DNA of 64,000 nt from positions 23,058,001 to 23,122,000 of the forward strand of contig CANTUQ010000055.1 in NCBI GenBank assembly GCA_947683425.1, read 5' to 3'. Shown here in pieces: positions 33,608-46,687 of this stretch. Under the pieces are notes generated by a model that ran no database searches, was not told the origin of the DNA, and saw nothing but the letters and a program-made list of their open reading frames with translations. Numbering within the stretch: the first letter of the stretch is position 1; every line of letters begins with the position of its first letter. The translations under genes and the position numbers were made by a program. Source of the stretch: Excoecaria cochinchinensis. Lineage: Eukaryota > Streptophyta > Magnoliopsida > Malpighiales > Euphorbiaceae.

Positions 33608-34804
33608 CTAAAAACACAACTTACCGGAAGGTCCTGCAGCTTCTAGAGTATCCTCTCTAATCATTGCATACACTCTAGCCGGAGCATACTCTCCCGTAGT
33701 CCTTGGCCGATGCATGGTTTTTTATGGTGCCTGAGGAGCTCTGCTTCGGTCTCGGTTGCCTCTGGTTGTATTCGATTTACCTCCATCCACTTTGCTTTCT
33801 TATTGGCTCTTATTCTCTTGTCGATCGGGGCAATTAGCAAACCGATGCTCCATGCTTCCACACTTAAAGCATGCACCCGTGATCTTACGGCAAGTACCCT
33901 AATGGTGTCTTCAGCAATGCTCACACTCCGGTGCTCTATTTCCTCTACTCGGGGGCAGTGCTACACTTCCTACTTCAGAAGGCGCTTGGGCAGTCCCTTT
34001 AGTCCCTTGGTCAATCGGAGCACCTTTAGACTTCTTATTACTAGAAACTCCACCATCAAAGGTTCTTTTCTTCTGCTCTATTCTTTGCTTTGCTAACTCG
34101 GATTCTTCCAACTTAATCGCTGCAGCCATTATCTGATAGTATCCAACCGGATGCATAACCGCCATCGCTGACAGTGGACCTCTAATGACTTCTCTTAATC
34201 CACCCTGAAAATGCTAGCACTTAAAGTCTTCCATCAACAGCGGTTTGGGCACATACTTGGTCAATCAACTGAACTCTTTCTCGTACTCGCTGACCGATAA
34301 ATTCCTTTGTTTCAAATTGATGAATTCATTCCATTTTGCTTCCCGATAAGCCTTGGTCACATATTTCTGCTCAAACTCTTTCACGAAGAATTCCCATGTC
34401 AGTTCAGCTAGCCTCTGGGAATTGAGAAGTACAAGGTTCCACCAATCATACGCTGATCCCTGCAATAGCGATACAGCACAGGTAACTCGTTGTTACGGAG
34501 GGCAAGCTATTTCTTGTAAGATCCTATTTGTTCACTTCAACCAAAATTCTGCCACATCCGACTCGTCCAAAGAGGTTCCATGAAATTCTTCTGCTCCCCT
34601 TTTACTTATAAGCTCAAAAGGAGCCTTGGGAGCAGTCAATCTGTCTACCACTTGCAGTAAGCCTTGTACCAATGTCGGATCGAAACCTTGGCCTTCGACT
34701 GGTGCACGCTCACGTGCAGGCCTATCTTGACCGACCGGATTACTCCCAACTGGATTTACACTTTCCCCCGTGTCACCCATATACTCACTTGGATCCGACT
34801 CCAT
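33608..34804 (-). pseudogene. RT-D gag, degenerate; no pol follows
   Basis: The frame opens at the ATG complementary to 34802-34804 (MESDPSEYMGD), homologous to RT-E Gag (MESDPSEHVGE). It includes AYDWWNLV, FEQKYVTKAY and a zinc-knuckle region, and ends AGPSGKL followed by a stop at 33608-33610, the same end as RT-E. Several nonsense codons are present (near 34532, 34488, 34265, 34217 and 33908). Total length about 398 codons. No pol is found between this stop and the polypurine tract. The shared start and end with RT-E show that pol loss happened in a common ancestor, not twice. Confidence 0.87.
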
Positions 34805-34914
34805 CAAGACACTACACAAAACAACATCTGCATTAGGCCACGACTTTAGACATACTCTTATGCAAAGACTCTATACTCAAATAATCACATAGGACCAGAA
34901 CCGACTAAACCGGC

Positions 34915-34926
34915 GCTCTGATACCA
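34915..34926 (-). other. RT-D primer binding site (tRNA-iMet)
   Basis: TGGTATCAGAGC on the minus strand, 5 nt from the LTR. Confidence 0.9.
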
Positions 34927-34931
34927 CTAAA

Positions 34932-36478
34932 TGTAGCCCCCCGATACCCCCGTTGGAAGGATGCAGGGGCACCACGCGCATAATTCACATAATCGGATAC
35001 ATATACTCGAAGCATGATAAGAAAACAAGTACATTTAATCTAAAGATAACAAATCCATATACATATAATAATATTGTCATATCATTTTACAAAAAGGGAT
35101 TTGTAAATAAATACATATACAAAATAATCCTTTACAAAAATTACATTTCGAAAATTATACTCCATATACAAAAATACAACAGAAGATAAAATAACTTCAA
35201 TTCTAGACTTCTAGTGGCCGACTTGCAGATGTTCAACTCCTAAAAAGAACCTGCCACCTACACGGGAAAAGAGCCCATGCTAAGCGATAATGCTTAGTGG
35301 GGAGGAACAACACATGCATGTACATATAATCGCAATAACATATATATAAACTTAATAATAGTAAAAGCATATAAATATGTATATATCTCGTGGTTGTAAC
35401 AAGTATTCATCATAATACAAACAAGTAACCATTCATACTCGAATACAAGGACTACATCTCATCACGTTATAATGCATATACATATGCATGTAACATATAT
35501 TCATTTCATATAAATAACGGCTGTATAAATTAAACTCGTAGTAATAACTTTAAGTAATAGCCTGATTACTCGCTAACTAGTGGATACGGGTACCAATGAT
35601 ACTGATAGGACACAGTATCCCAAGCATATGGAGACACGAGTCTCAAAACATTTTATAATCATGTATACCCGGAGGTACACCGGAGACCGAGGCCTCAAAC
35701 ATCTTATATGACCCAAATGGGGCCCGCATGTAAGAAATAACATACAACAGCTGCACTCACACTCTAACCCTGGATAAGCGCTTATCTATCCACTAATATG
35801 ACTATTAGGCTCAGATAACAACTCAATCATGTTCTAAAATAATATTAATATAATAGAGAATAAATCAAGTATAAACTTACAATTTCGTGTATACAGTATG
35901 CATTTATCATGATGAAGACGTATAATCTATGCACAAATCTAATTAAGAACATATAATCTATCAAATAATAGGCTAAATAAGACAAATCATGTGTCGAGTA
36001 GTAAAAACCCATGTAAAAATAGCTTAAAACTCTTTTTCAAAACAGGGCAGGAGAGGCAAAACTAAGTGGCTTCCACGGGAAGCTACCACTCCTTCCTCCC
36101 CTCTCTCTTCTCCTTTCAAATCTTCATTCAATGCTTCCAACAACCCACACACATGTCACTTTACCAAAGGTCCTTTTTACTCTTATCTTTGACTAATATC
36201 CAAGGCACCAAACTTAACTCACACCATATAATCTCCAATAAATCACTTTTTCATCCAAGTTACCATGCACAAATACTACTAGATTATCCCACAACAAAAG
36301 TACCCTACATCCATACATCACATGTATACCATATAATTTCCTCCACTTAACTTAACAAATAAATTCTTTGCAAATAAATCCTTATTATCCAAATTTTCTT
36401 TTGCTAAAATTACTGATATGCTCTAAATATTCCGACTTACCACCCAGATTTCGATTAGGCCTATTTTGGGTTGTTATA
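34932..36478 (-). repeat. RT-D 5' LTR with 1-kb internal deletion
   Basis: The LTR runs from TATAACAACCC (minus strand, 36478; TG changed to TA) to the GGGGGGCTACA end at 34932. Compared with the other LTR it lacks the interval equivalent to 29327-30349; GGC at both breakpoints suggests microhomology-mediated deletion. The palindrome block and putative exon were lost. Hairpin at 35258-35302. Confidence 0.9.
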
Positions 36479-36979
36479 GTTTGTGGTGGTATTTATTGAT
36501 GACATTTTGGTTTATTCGAGGTATGAGAAAGAACATGAGCTGCATTTGAGAATTGTGCTTCAGACATTACGGGAACATCAATTATATACCAAGTTAAGTA
36601 AGTGTGAGTTTTGGTTGCGAGAGGTATCTTTTCTGGGGCATGTGATATATTCTAAAGGTATTAAGGTAGATCCAGCTAAGATTGAAGCCATCGTGAATTG
36701 GAAGCCAACTAGGAATGTGCATAAAATTCACAATTTTCTAGGGTTGGCTGGGTATTATAGAAGATTTGTGAAAGGGTTTTTGGTAATAGCTTCGCCATTG
36801 ACAAGGTTTCTTCGAAAAGGAGTTAAATTTGAGTGGTCAGAAAAGTGTCAGGCAAGTTTTGATCAGCTGAAGAGGATGTTAGTGGGAGCACCGATCCTCA
36901 CACAGCCTATCTCTGGTAAAGAATATGTTTTGTACAGTGATGCCTCAAGTATAGGTTTGGGTTGTGTGTTAATGCAAGA
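36479..36979 (+). pseudogene. RT-C pol, piece 2: reverse transcriptase to RNase H
   Basis: It resumes after RT-D with GTTTG (target duplication) and encodes VVFIDDILVYS, the catalytic aspartate pair of reverse transcriptase, through KGVKFEWS to the RNase H start LYSDASSIGLGCVLMQ. The stretch is open with no stop. It ends in CAAGA (36975-36979), the left target duplication of RT-G; the gene resumes at 46688. Confidence 0.92.
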
Positions 36980-38058
36980 TGTCACACCCCTACCTATACC
37001 ATGGAGACTTCTACCCCTGTGGAGATAGAAGTGTCCCGATAGATAAGAGTGTCACAACACACATACACCTATATACGTAAGTTTCACAGCAGATAGCAGA
37101 CAACATGATACTCATAGAAGAGAAACACAGCGGTACTGAATAGGGTAAATTTATTTCACTTCTATTACATATATATTCATAAACAAAGGCTGTACATATT
37201 ATAAAAGATTTCATATACAAAGGCCCCTAGAATACCATCTCTGAGGGCACACAAAAATATTACATCGATTACAAAAAAAAAAAGAAAGCCTGTACTAAGA
37301 CTTCGACCCCTAGTTGTGATGGCCTTCCTGATGCAGCACGCCCCAACCGCGCACAACCACAAACCTCCACACCTGCACGGATAAAACACCCGTGCTAAGC
37401 GACATCGCTTAGTGGGGAAACACAGAATGCAATACCACCACTCACAGTGGGGTTAACATGTAAAGCATATGTTAATGGCATAATCACAGTTTAATATCAC
37501 ATGAAATAAATCCAATTATTCATTATCATGTACACAATTCATATTTGTATACTATAAGAAATGTATTTCAACATATCATTCATACCATTTCACACTGGTA
37601 ACCACGACATCACCTGCACCCTCAAAACTGTGGATAACGAGTACACATAGATACCCGAAGGTATCAGTATCATTTTATAACACATAGACGCCCAAAGGCC
37701 TCGAAGTATTCTTTTCAATATTTTGTTCCGAAAATATTTTCACATAGAATCTTAGTTAAGATTCAACAGAAAGATCACTAAGATCCATTCGGGGACCTGA
37801 TCAGGGTCCAAATCGTACACATGGCTGCAGCTACACATAACTCTATAAGGCATGCCTAACTATCCACTTATTTGGTTTGCAGGCTAACTCCACACAATTT
37901 AAATCTATAATTCATTCTGAAATCATCTATTATTCAGAAACACTCTGTATTTTATCTGAACGAAGCGTTAATTCAATGTTACCGGTTATACAAAAATCAT
38001 TACTTCCATACTCAAACTTTACATTTAACAAATAAGCATTCATTACAAAAATAGGGTA

Positions 38059-38460
38059 GGTCATGGTGGTAACCAATTTCATTGCCACCGTGACATACCA
38101 AAGCCTCAAACAGAATGCAAATCAAAGGTAGGTCACGGTGGTAACCAAACTCATTGCCACCGTGACATACTACCACCCAAAACAGAATGTAAACCTGAGG
38201 TAGGTCACGGTGGTAACCAATTTCATTGCCACCGTGACATACCACAACCTCAAAACAGAATGTAACTTTGGGGTAGGTCACGGTGGTAACCAAATCCATT
38301 GCCACCGTGACATACCAAAACCCAAAACAGAATGTAATTCAAATGTAGGTCACGGTGGTAATCAATTCCATTGCCACCGTGACATACCAAACACCTGGGC
38401 AGAATGCAACCCGAACAGACCTCACGGTGGTAACCAAATTGGTTGCCACCGTGACCCATG
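38059..38460. repeat. Six 72-bp palindromic units in RT-G 3' LTR
   Basis: Units start near 38059, 38131, 38203, 38276, 38348 and 38420. Each has GGTCACGGTGGTAACC, a short AT-rich loop and TTGCCACCGTGACATA, then a 27-bp spacer. The open frames across it (HGGNQ...CHRDIP repeats) are by-products. Confidence 0.95.
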
Positions 38461-38805
38461 CCCTGTTGCGATAATCCCCAGCAAAACGACCCCAAACTTG
38501 CAACCCAAACACAACCCTTCACTTTATTTGTTCTTCTTCACTTACATCCTAACATACACATCAATTAACCTTCTCAAATCAAACAATTACAAGTTTCAAC
38601 TTAAAATTCTCAAAACAATATCTTATTCCCAAAGAATTTCATACAACAAACCCAAACTCTATAATTCATATCTGGAACAATTCACTTCAAATTAACCATA
38701 TTCACATTCTACACATACAAATCCACTCACATAGTTTATCAATTTCACAATAATAATAGTCATCAATATCCATTCAAAACACAATTCATACAAACGTTCC
38801 CAAAC

Positions 38806-38883
38806 CTGGTTTCCTGTGCTCCTAGTCGTGAGCTCCGCTTCCACTCGCTTTTTCTTTCCCTTTAGACGTTCTAGGAAGCTCCT
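38806..38883 (-). other. Putative 78-nt leader exon in RT-G LTR
   Basis: On the minus strand it follows ...GTGGTTCAG and is followed by GTTTGGGAACG; the first donor would be AAAGGTGAGT at 38998. It contains CTAAAGGGAAAGAAAAAG, the KGK-coding motif. The other LTR has a 14-bp deletion here. Confidence 0.5.
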
Positions 38884-39484
38884 CTGAACCACAATTCAAA
38901 CACAACTAAATTTAATTCTAATATTTAATACATAACTGAAAATTAGACCTAAAGAGAAGAAAAAGAAGGATCTATGCTATCACTAACCCAATACTCACCT
39001 TTTAAACTTAGAAGAAGCAAACCCAGCAATTTAATTACCCAAGGAAGAAGAGAATAGCAGATAGGTGCAAGGAAGGAGAAGGAAAGAAGAAGAAAAGGGA
39101 CAAGAAAGTGAAATTGGCGTGGAAGAGGGGAAGGCAACGGGAAGAGAAAGAAAACCCCAATTGATTACAGCTGTTCTCTCTCTCTCTTAACTTATTAATA
39201 CATCCTTATCTACTTGCCATGTGTTATTCTCCCATAGGAAGAAATTCCACATGCATACCCTACTCCCATACTCTTACTTACACACAACTGTCCTCACTTA
39301 CTCACATCCTATTTCCTTATCCTATTCACACACACTAGCACACTCCTCTCCTCACATAACACTTACACAAGCACATACACTTAAATAAATCAACATGCAT
39401 AAAACATCAAAATATGCATACATAGATACAGACAGGCACATTCAGACTCAGACAGGCTCAAACTACTGGGGTGGTTTTGGGGTG

Positions 39485-42400
39485 TTACAATACTCCCCCA
39501 CTAAATAGAATTTCGTCCTCGAAATTCTTACCTGCTTCAAATAACTGAGGGTACTGTAACCTCATAGCTTCTTCCGGTTCCCATGTAGCTTCTTCAATAC
39601 CATGATGCCGCCACAGAACTTTAACTAATGGTATCTATTTATTCCGGAGCTGTCTGGTTTCCTTATCCAAAATTCCTTTCGATTCTTCATCATAAGAATA
39701 GTCTAACTGAACCTGGATATCTTGCACTGATAACACATGTGAAGGGTCTGACCGATATCTCCGAAGCATAGATACATGGAAAACATCATGTAGTCTAGCT
39801 AGCTCCATAGGTAAAGATAATTGATACGCTACTGGACCTACTTTTCTTAGGATCTCAAATGGTCCAATAAAGTGCGGACTTAACTTGCCTTTCTTTCCAA
39901 AACGGAGAACCTTTCGCCACGGTGACACTTTCAAGAAAACCTTATCACCCACTTCATATTGAATATCTCTGCGCTTCAGGTTAGCGTAAGAACGCTGTCG
40001 GTCTTTAGCTGCTTTCAAGTTCTGTTGTACCACCCTTACTTTCTCTTCGGTATCCCGCACTATATCCGGACCTATCATAGCTTTTTCTGACAGTTCAGTC
40101 CAACATACTGGTGTCCTGCATTTCCGTCCATATAATACCTCGTAAGGGGCCATCCCAATGCTCACCTGATAGCTGTTATTATATGCAAATTCCATCAAAG
40201 ACACATACCGATCACAGTTACCTGAGAACTTTAAAACACAACCCCGGAGCATATCTTCTAATATCTGAATAACTCTTTCTGATTGTCCATCTGTCTGCGG
40301 ATGGAATGCAGTGCAGAAGCTTAACCGAGTTCCTAACGCTGCCTGTAGTTCTTTCCAAAACTTTGACGTAAAACGGGGATCTCGATCAGAAACAATGGAT
40401 AGCGGAATCCCATGAAGCCTAACTATTTCATTCACATAAAGCTCCGCCAACTTATCCATGGAGTAATCCACCCGAACTGGTAAAAAGTGCGCTGACTTGG
40501 ATAACCGATCCACTATAACCCACACAGCATCGTGCTTACGCTGTGTCATTGGTAGACCAGATACAAAATCCATCGTGATATCATCCCACTTCCACTGAGG
40601 AATGGGAAAAGGATGAAGTAATCCCGATGGTACTTGATGTTCATTTTTCACTTGCTGACACGTAAGACATCTTGAAACAAATTCCGTTATACTTCTTTTC
40701 ATGCCTGGCCACCAATAAAATTGCTTAAGATCCTTGTACATCTTGTTACCTCCCGGATGCATAGTGAAGAGCGATGAATGAGCCTCTTGTAACAGCTTTT
40801 TCCTTAACTCGTCCACATCGGGCACACACAAACGGTCTCCATGCCTAAGCACTCCATCACTATCAATCCGATACTCAGACTGCTTACCATCTTTCACTGC
40901 TTGACATACCCGCTGTAGTACATGATCATCTAACTGAGCTTTCTCAATCTCCTGCCTCAGACTTGGCTTAGTTTTAAGCCGAGCTACTAGAGCTCCGTGA
41001 GAATCAAACCTCCATCTACCTCGACCAAGAAGCAATGCAGACATAGATTTCCTACTGAGAGCATCTGCCACCACATTCGCCTTGCCCGGATGGTACTCAA
41101 TGATACAATCATAGTCTTTAAATAGCTCTAACCATCTTCGTTGTCTCAAATTCAATTCTTTTTGTGTCATCAAATACTTGAGACTTTTGTGGTCGGTAAA
41201 AATCCGGCATGTTTCCCCATACAAATAATGCCGCCACACCTTAAGTGCAAAAACTACTGCTGCCAACTCCAAATCGTGAGTCGGATAGTTCTGCTCATGA
41301 GGCTTCAACTGTCTCGACGTATAGGCTACAACTTTGCCCTCTTACATTAAGACACAACCCAAACCAATCCCGGAAGCATCACTGTACATGATAAATTCCT
41401 TACCCGAAACCGGTTGTGTAAGCACAGGAGCTTTAACTAACATCTCTTTCAACTGATCAAAACTGGCTTGACACTTTTCAGACCACACAAACTTAACTTC
41501 CTTCCGAAGTAGCCTAGTCAAAGGAGAGGCTAACACTGAAAATCCCTTAACGAACCGTCGATAATAACCTGCCAAACCCAGAAAACTTCTAACCTCAGGC
41601 ACATTCTTCGGAGGCATCCAATTAACAATTGCTTCCACCTTACTCGGATCAACTCGAATACCAACCTCTGAAACTACGTGTCCGAGAAAAGTCACTTCCT
41701 TTAACCAAAACTCACATTTGCTGAGCTTCGCATAAAGTTGATGATCTCTTAACATTTGCAATACTAACCGAAGGTGTTCCTCATGCTCCTTCCTATTTCT
41801 CGAATACACTAAAATATCGTCGATGAACACCACAACAAACTTGTCCAAGTACGGTCGAAAAATTCTATTCATTAAGTCCATAAAGGCCGCAGGCGCATTA
41901 GTCAATCCAAAAGGCATTACCAGGAATTCATAATGACCATAACGCGTCCGAAAAGCCGTCTTCACCACATCTACCTCTTTTACCCTCAACTGGTAATAAC
42001 CCGATCTCAGGTCTATCTTAGAAAACACTCCAGCTCCTCGCAACTGATCAAAGAGATCCTCAATCCTTGGTAAGGGATACTTATTCATAACAGTCACCTT
42101 GTTAATTTATCTGTAATCAATACACATCCGTAACGTTCCATCCTTTTTCTTGACAAATAACACTGGAGCACCCCATGGGGACACACTGGGCCGAATAAAC
42201 CCTTTATCTAACAATTCTTGCAACTGACTCTTCAACTCTTTTAATTCCACTGGGGCCATTCGGTAGGGAGCCTTAGAAACTGGAGCTGTCCCAGGCACAA
42301 TCTCTACTGACAGTTCAACTTCTCTTTCAGGAGGTAGCCCTGGTAATTCTTCAGGAAAAACATCTACAAAATCTCTAACCATCGGAATGTCCTGAATCTT

Positions 42401-44083
42401 CATTTGTCCCCTTCGAGAATCTAGTACCAATGCCAAGAATGCTTCACATCCCTTTCTAATAAACCTTCTTGCTTTCATGGCCGAAATTACATTATGTAAA
42501 GAGCTGCTCCCAATACCATTCACCAACACGGGCGGTTGACCCTTACTATTCAAAACCATCACCTTTCTATGACAATCCACTACGGCTCGGTGCTTATCTA
42601 ACCAATCCATACCTAGAATAATATCAAACTCATGGAATGGTAAACAGATCAAATCCACAGCAAACTCCATACTCTGTATCTTTAAAGGACATGCCCGACA
42701 CACCTGATTTACCATAACACTTTGTCCCAACGGGCTAGACACACATATATCATATTCTAACCTTTCCTTGGTTCCTAAACTATCCCATATCTTATTAGAG
42801 CATACATAAGAATGGGTTGAACCCGGGTCAATCAAAACATAAACTTCAGAATCAAGCAAAGAAAACTTACCCGCAATCACTTCTGGAGCATTCTGTTCCT
42901 CTCGGGCCTTCATAGCATAAGCCCTTCCAGACGTAGGGACAGGACGATCCACTGATTCCGAGGGTTCTCTCTCTCGAGGCCGTCCACCACGACCCCTACC
43001 TCTACCTCTATAACGACTGTTCTGAGGTAAATTAGACCCAGCTCGACTAACTTCTTGTTGTCCTGAAGGACTCTCATATCGATTCGGACAATTCGCAAGA
43101 AAGTGGTCCGTATAACCACATCTAAAACAACCTCCAGTTAACCATATACACTCACCCCAATCTAATTTATTACAATGGCCACATCGGGGAGCAACATCAC
43201 TTCTACCAACGCCCGATCCCCTAGAAGAACCCTGTCTTCTTCCTCTAGAGGCCGGACTAGAAGCAGACTCATCCCTAGGACTTCCTTGTGACTCCCTTGG
43301 TCTCTTACCAGAAGAAGATCCACCCCTAGAAGCCTTCTTTCTCTGAGCTTTCTCTCTCAAAATATTCTCTGAACGCTCCGCCCTCAAGGCTGCTTGAACC
43401 AACCGATAATATCTCACATTCGGGGCCGACATTAGAGAAACTAACATCGCTTTCGAAGATTCATTTAAACCCAACTCAAAGTGTTGACACCTGAACTCCT
43501 CCGTAAGGACCCTTGGCGGTGCATACTTACTAAGCTTAGTGAACTCATTCTCATATTCAGCCACTGACATCATCCGTTGCTTCAGACTGAGAAATTGCGC
43601 CCACTTAACATCCTTGTAAGCCTTAGTTACAAACCGATCTTGAAATTCATTTTCAAAGAATTCCCAAGTCTTAGGTTCAGGAATTTGGGGTTGACTAGTC
43701 ATTAGTCGCCACCAATCATAAGCTGAGCCTTGTAACAAAGACTCGGCGCATTCCACTTCTTGGTCAGGTGGGCACTTAATCTCCCTTAACACTCTCTTTA
43801 CTTTTCCAATCCACATTTCTGCTTTATCGGATTCATCCAAACCCGTACCAAAGAAATCCTCAGCCCCGTGCTTTCTCAACTTCTCGATAGGTGCTACTGG
43901 TGCAGTCACTCTTTCAAACATTCTAGCCATATCTTGAGACACCTTAAGCATTGCCTCTAACGGAACCATAGGCACTTCAGGTTGTTCCCTAGGAGGTTGA
44001 GCCGGACCCCCTACTGATGGATCTCGCTCAGGAGGATTCACACTCCCAGCTGAACCCTCTGGCGTCCCATGCGAGGACTCCAT
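39485..44083 (-). pseudogene. RT-G gag-pol, one frame with three nonsense codons
   Basis: From the ATG complementary to 44081-44083 to the TAA overlapping the LTR at 39485-39487 there are 1,533 codons in a single frame with no frameshift. Domains in order (approximate residues): gag core 60-230, zinc knuckles CGHCNKLDWGEC and CFRCGYTDHFLANC 300-335, protease LIDPGSTHSY near 415, reverse transcriptase 600-800 with FIDD, RNase H from 890 (YSDASGIGLG, DHKSLKYL), integrase with an HHCC finger and the SDRDPRF and GQSER segments, and a chromodomain-like tail (EEATWEPEEAMRLQYPQLF). Stops at 42107-42109, 41342-41344 and 39635-39637 each replace glutamine and fit a single C-to-T change. Otherwise it looks functional. 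Confidence 0.95.
39490..39503 (-). other. Polypurine tract of RT-G
   Basis: The minus strand reads TAGTGGGGGAGTAT next to the LTR. Confidence 0.88.
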
Positions 44084-44175
44084 CAACTACAAATCATAGA
44101 CGCAATGCGCATCAGGCCAACACAACTCTAATAGACTCACTAACATACCTAAACCCAGAAACATTCAAACCAATA

Positions 44176-44187
44176 GCTCTGATACCA
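44176..44187 (-). other. RT-G primer binding site (tRNA-iMet)
   Basis: TGGTATCAGAGC on the minus strand, 5 nt from the LTR. Confidence 0.92.
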
Positions 44188-44192
44188 CCAAA

Positions 44193-46687
44193 TGTCACAC
44201 CCCTACCTATACCATGGAGACTTCTACCCCTGTGGAGATAGAAGTGTCCCGATAGATAAGAGTGTCACAACACACATACACCTATATACGTAAGTTTCAC
44301 AGCAGATAGCAGACAACATGATACTCATAGAAGAGAAACACAGTGGTACTGAATAGGGTAAATTTATTTCACTTCTATTACATATATATTCATAAACAAA
44401 GGCTGTACATATTATAAAAGATTTCATATACAAAGGCCCCTAGAATACCATCTCTGAGGGCACACAAAAATATTACATCGATTACAAAAAAAAAAGAAAG
44501 CCTGTACTAAGACTTCGACCCCTAGTTGTGATGGCATTCCTGATGCAGCACGCCCCAACCGCGCACAACCACAAACCTCCACACCTGCATGGACAAAACA
44601 CCTGTGCTAAGCGAAATCGCTTAGTGGGGAAACACAGAATGCAATACCACCACTCACAGTGGGGTTAACATGTAAAGCATATGTTAATGGCATAATCACA
44701 GTTTAATATCACATGAAATAAATCCAATTATTCATTATCATGTACACAATTCATATTTGTATACTATAAGAAATGTATTTCAACATATCATTCATACCAT
44801 TTCACACTGGTAACCACGACATCACCTGCACCCTCAAAACTGTGGATAACGAGTACACATAGATACCCGAAGGTATCAGTATCATTTTATAACACATAGA
44901 CGCCCAAAGGCCTCGAAGTATTATTTTCAATATTTTGTTCCAAAAATATTTTCACAGAGAATCTTAGTTAAGATTAAACAGAAAGATCACTAAGATCCAT
45001 TCGGGGACCTGATCAGGGTCCAAATCGTACACATGGTTGCAGCTACACATAACTCTATTAGGCATGCCTAACTATCCACTTATTTGGTTTGCAGGCTAAC
45101 TCCACACAATTTAAATCTATAATTCATTCTGAAATCATCTATTATTCAGAAACACTCTGTATTTTATCTGAACGAAGCGTTAATTCAATGTTACCGGTTA
45201 TACAAAAATCATTACTTCCATACTCAAACTTTACATTTAACAAATAAGCATGCATTACAAAAATAGGGTAGGTCACGGTGGTAACCAATTTCATTGCCAC
45301 CGTGACATACCAAAGCCTCAAACAGAATGCAAATCAAAGGTAGGTCACGGTGGTAACCAAACTCATTGCCACCGTGACATACTACCACCCAAAACAGAAT
45401 GTAAACCTGAGGTAGGTCACGGTGGTAACCAATTTCATTGCCACCGTGACATACCACAACCTCAAAACAGAAAGTAACTTTGGGGTAGGTCACGGTGGTA
45501 ACCAAATCCATTGCTACCGTGACATACCAAAACCCAAAACAGAATGTAATTCAAATGTAGGTCACGGTGGTAATCAATTCCATTGCCACCGTGGCATACT
45601 AAACACCTGGGCAGAATGCAACCCGAACAGACCTCACGGTGGTAACCAAATTGGTTGCCACTGTGACCCATGCCCTGTTGCGATAATCCCAAGCAAAACG
45701 ACCCCAAACTTGCAACCCAAACACAACCCTTCACTTTATTTGTTCTTCTTCACTTACATCCTAACATACACATCAATTAACCTTCTCAAATCAAACAATT
45801 ACAAGTTTCAACTTAAAATTCTCAAAACAATATCTTATTCCCAAAGAATTTCATACAACAAACCCAAACTCTATAATTCATATCTGGAACAATACACTTC
45901 AAATTAACCATATTCACATTCTACACATACAAATCCACTCACATAGTTTATCAATTTCACAATAATAATAGTCATCAATATCCATTCAAAACACAATTCA
46001 TACAAACGTTCCCAAACCTGGTTTTCTGTGCTCCGCTTCCACTCGCTTTTTCTTTCCCTTTAGACGTTCTAGGAAGCTCCTCTGAACCACAATTCAAACA
46101 CAACTAAATTTAATTCTAATATTTAATACATAACTGAAAATTAGACCTAAAGAGAAGAAAAAGAAGGATCTATGCTATCACTAACCCTATACTCACCTTT
46201 TAAACTTAGAAGAAGCAAACCCAGCAATTTAATTACCCAAGGAAGAAGAGAATAGCAGATAGGTGCAAGGAAGGAGAAGGAAAGAAGAAGAAAAGGGACA
46301 AGAAAGTGAAATTGGCGTGGAAGAGGGGAAGGCAACAGGAAGAGAAAGAAAACTCCAATTGATTACAGCTGTTCTCTCTCTCTCTTAACTTATTAATACA
46401 TCCTTATCTACCTGCCATGTGTTATTCTCCCATAGGAAGAAATTCCACATGCATACCCTACTCCCATACTCTTACTTACACACAACTATCCTCACTTACT
46501 CACATCCTATTTCCTTATCCTATTCACACACACTAGCACACTCCTCTCCTCACATAACACTTACACAAGCACATACACTTAAATAAATCAACATGCATAA
46601 AACATCAAAATATGCATACATAGATACAGACAGGCACATTCAGACTCAGACAGGCTCAAACTACTGGGGTGGTTTTAGGGTGTTACA
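44193..46687 (-). repeat. RT-G 5' LTR
   Basis: The LTR is 2,495 bp and nearly identical to 36980-39489. Hairpin at 44585-44629, palindromic units at 45271-45675. It ends at 46687 before CAAGA. Confidence 0.95.
45271..45675. repeat. Six 72-bp palindromic units in RT-G 5' LTR
   Basis: The same six units as at 38059-38460. Some CpG sites differ between LTRs, for example ACCGTGGCATAC here versus ACCGTGACATAC. Confidence 0.94.

Larger units (their letters stand above)
21665..36478 (-). mobile_element. RT-D: gag-only LTR element hosting RT-E and RT-F
   Basis: On the minus strand the element has a 5' LTR at 34932-36478, a primer site, a gag-only internal region of 1,416 bp (33516-34931), a polypurine tract, and a 3' LTR (21665-33515) split by the complete RT-E and the solo LTR RT-F. 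Perfect GTTTG target duplications flank it, and it interrupts RT-C pol. No protease, reverse transcriptase, RNase H or integrase can be found between the LTRs, so mobility must have depended on enzymes in trans. Confidence 0.92.
36980..39489 (-). repeat. RT-G 3' LTR
   Basis: The LTR is 2,510 bp, from TGTAACACC on the minus strand at 39489 to GGGTGTGACA at 36980. Contains the putative exon (38806-38883), six palindromic 72-bp units (38059-38460) and the hairpin (37373-37417). Confidence 0.95.
36980..46687 (-). mobile_element. RT-G: full-length Ty3/gypsy chromovirus-type element
   Basis: The element is 9,708 bp with two complete LTRs (36980-39489 and 44193-46687), primer site, polypurine tract, a full gag-pol frame and perfect CAAGA target duplications (36975-36979, 46688-46692). 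The LTRs differ by few substitutions and a 14-bp indel near 38820, so insertion was recent relative to RT-A and RT-B. It interrupts RT-C in the RNase H coding part. Confidence 0.96.

Noticed and set aside
38210..38695. Open frame with repeated HGGNQ...HRDIP peptide in RT-G LTR (also 45250-45907)
   Set aside because: It is the translation of the 72-bp palindromic units, open on both strands at once, inside an LTR and without codon constraint.
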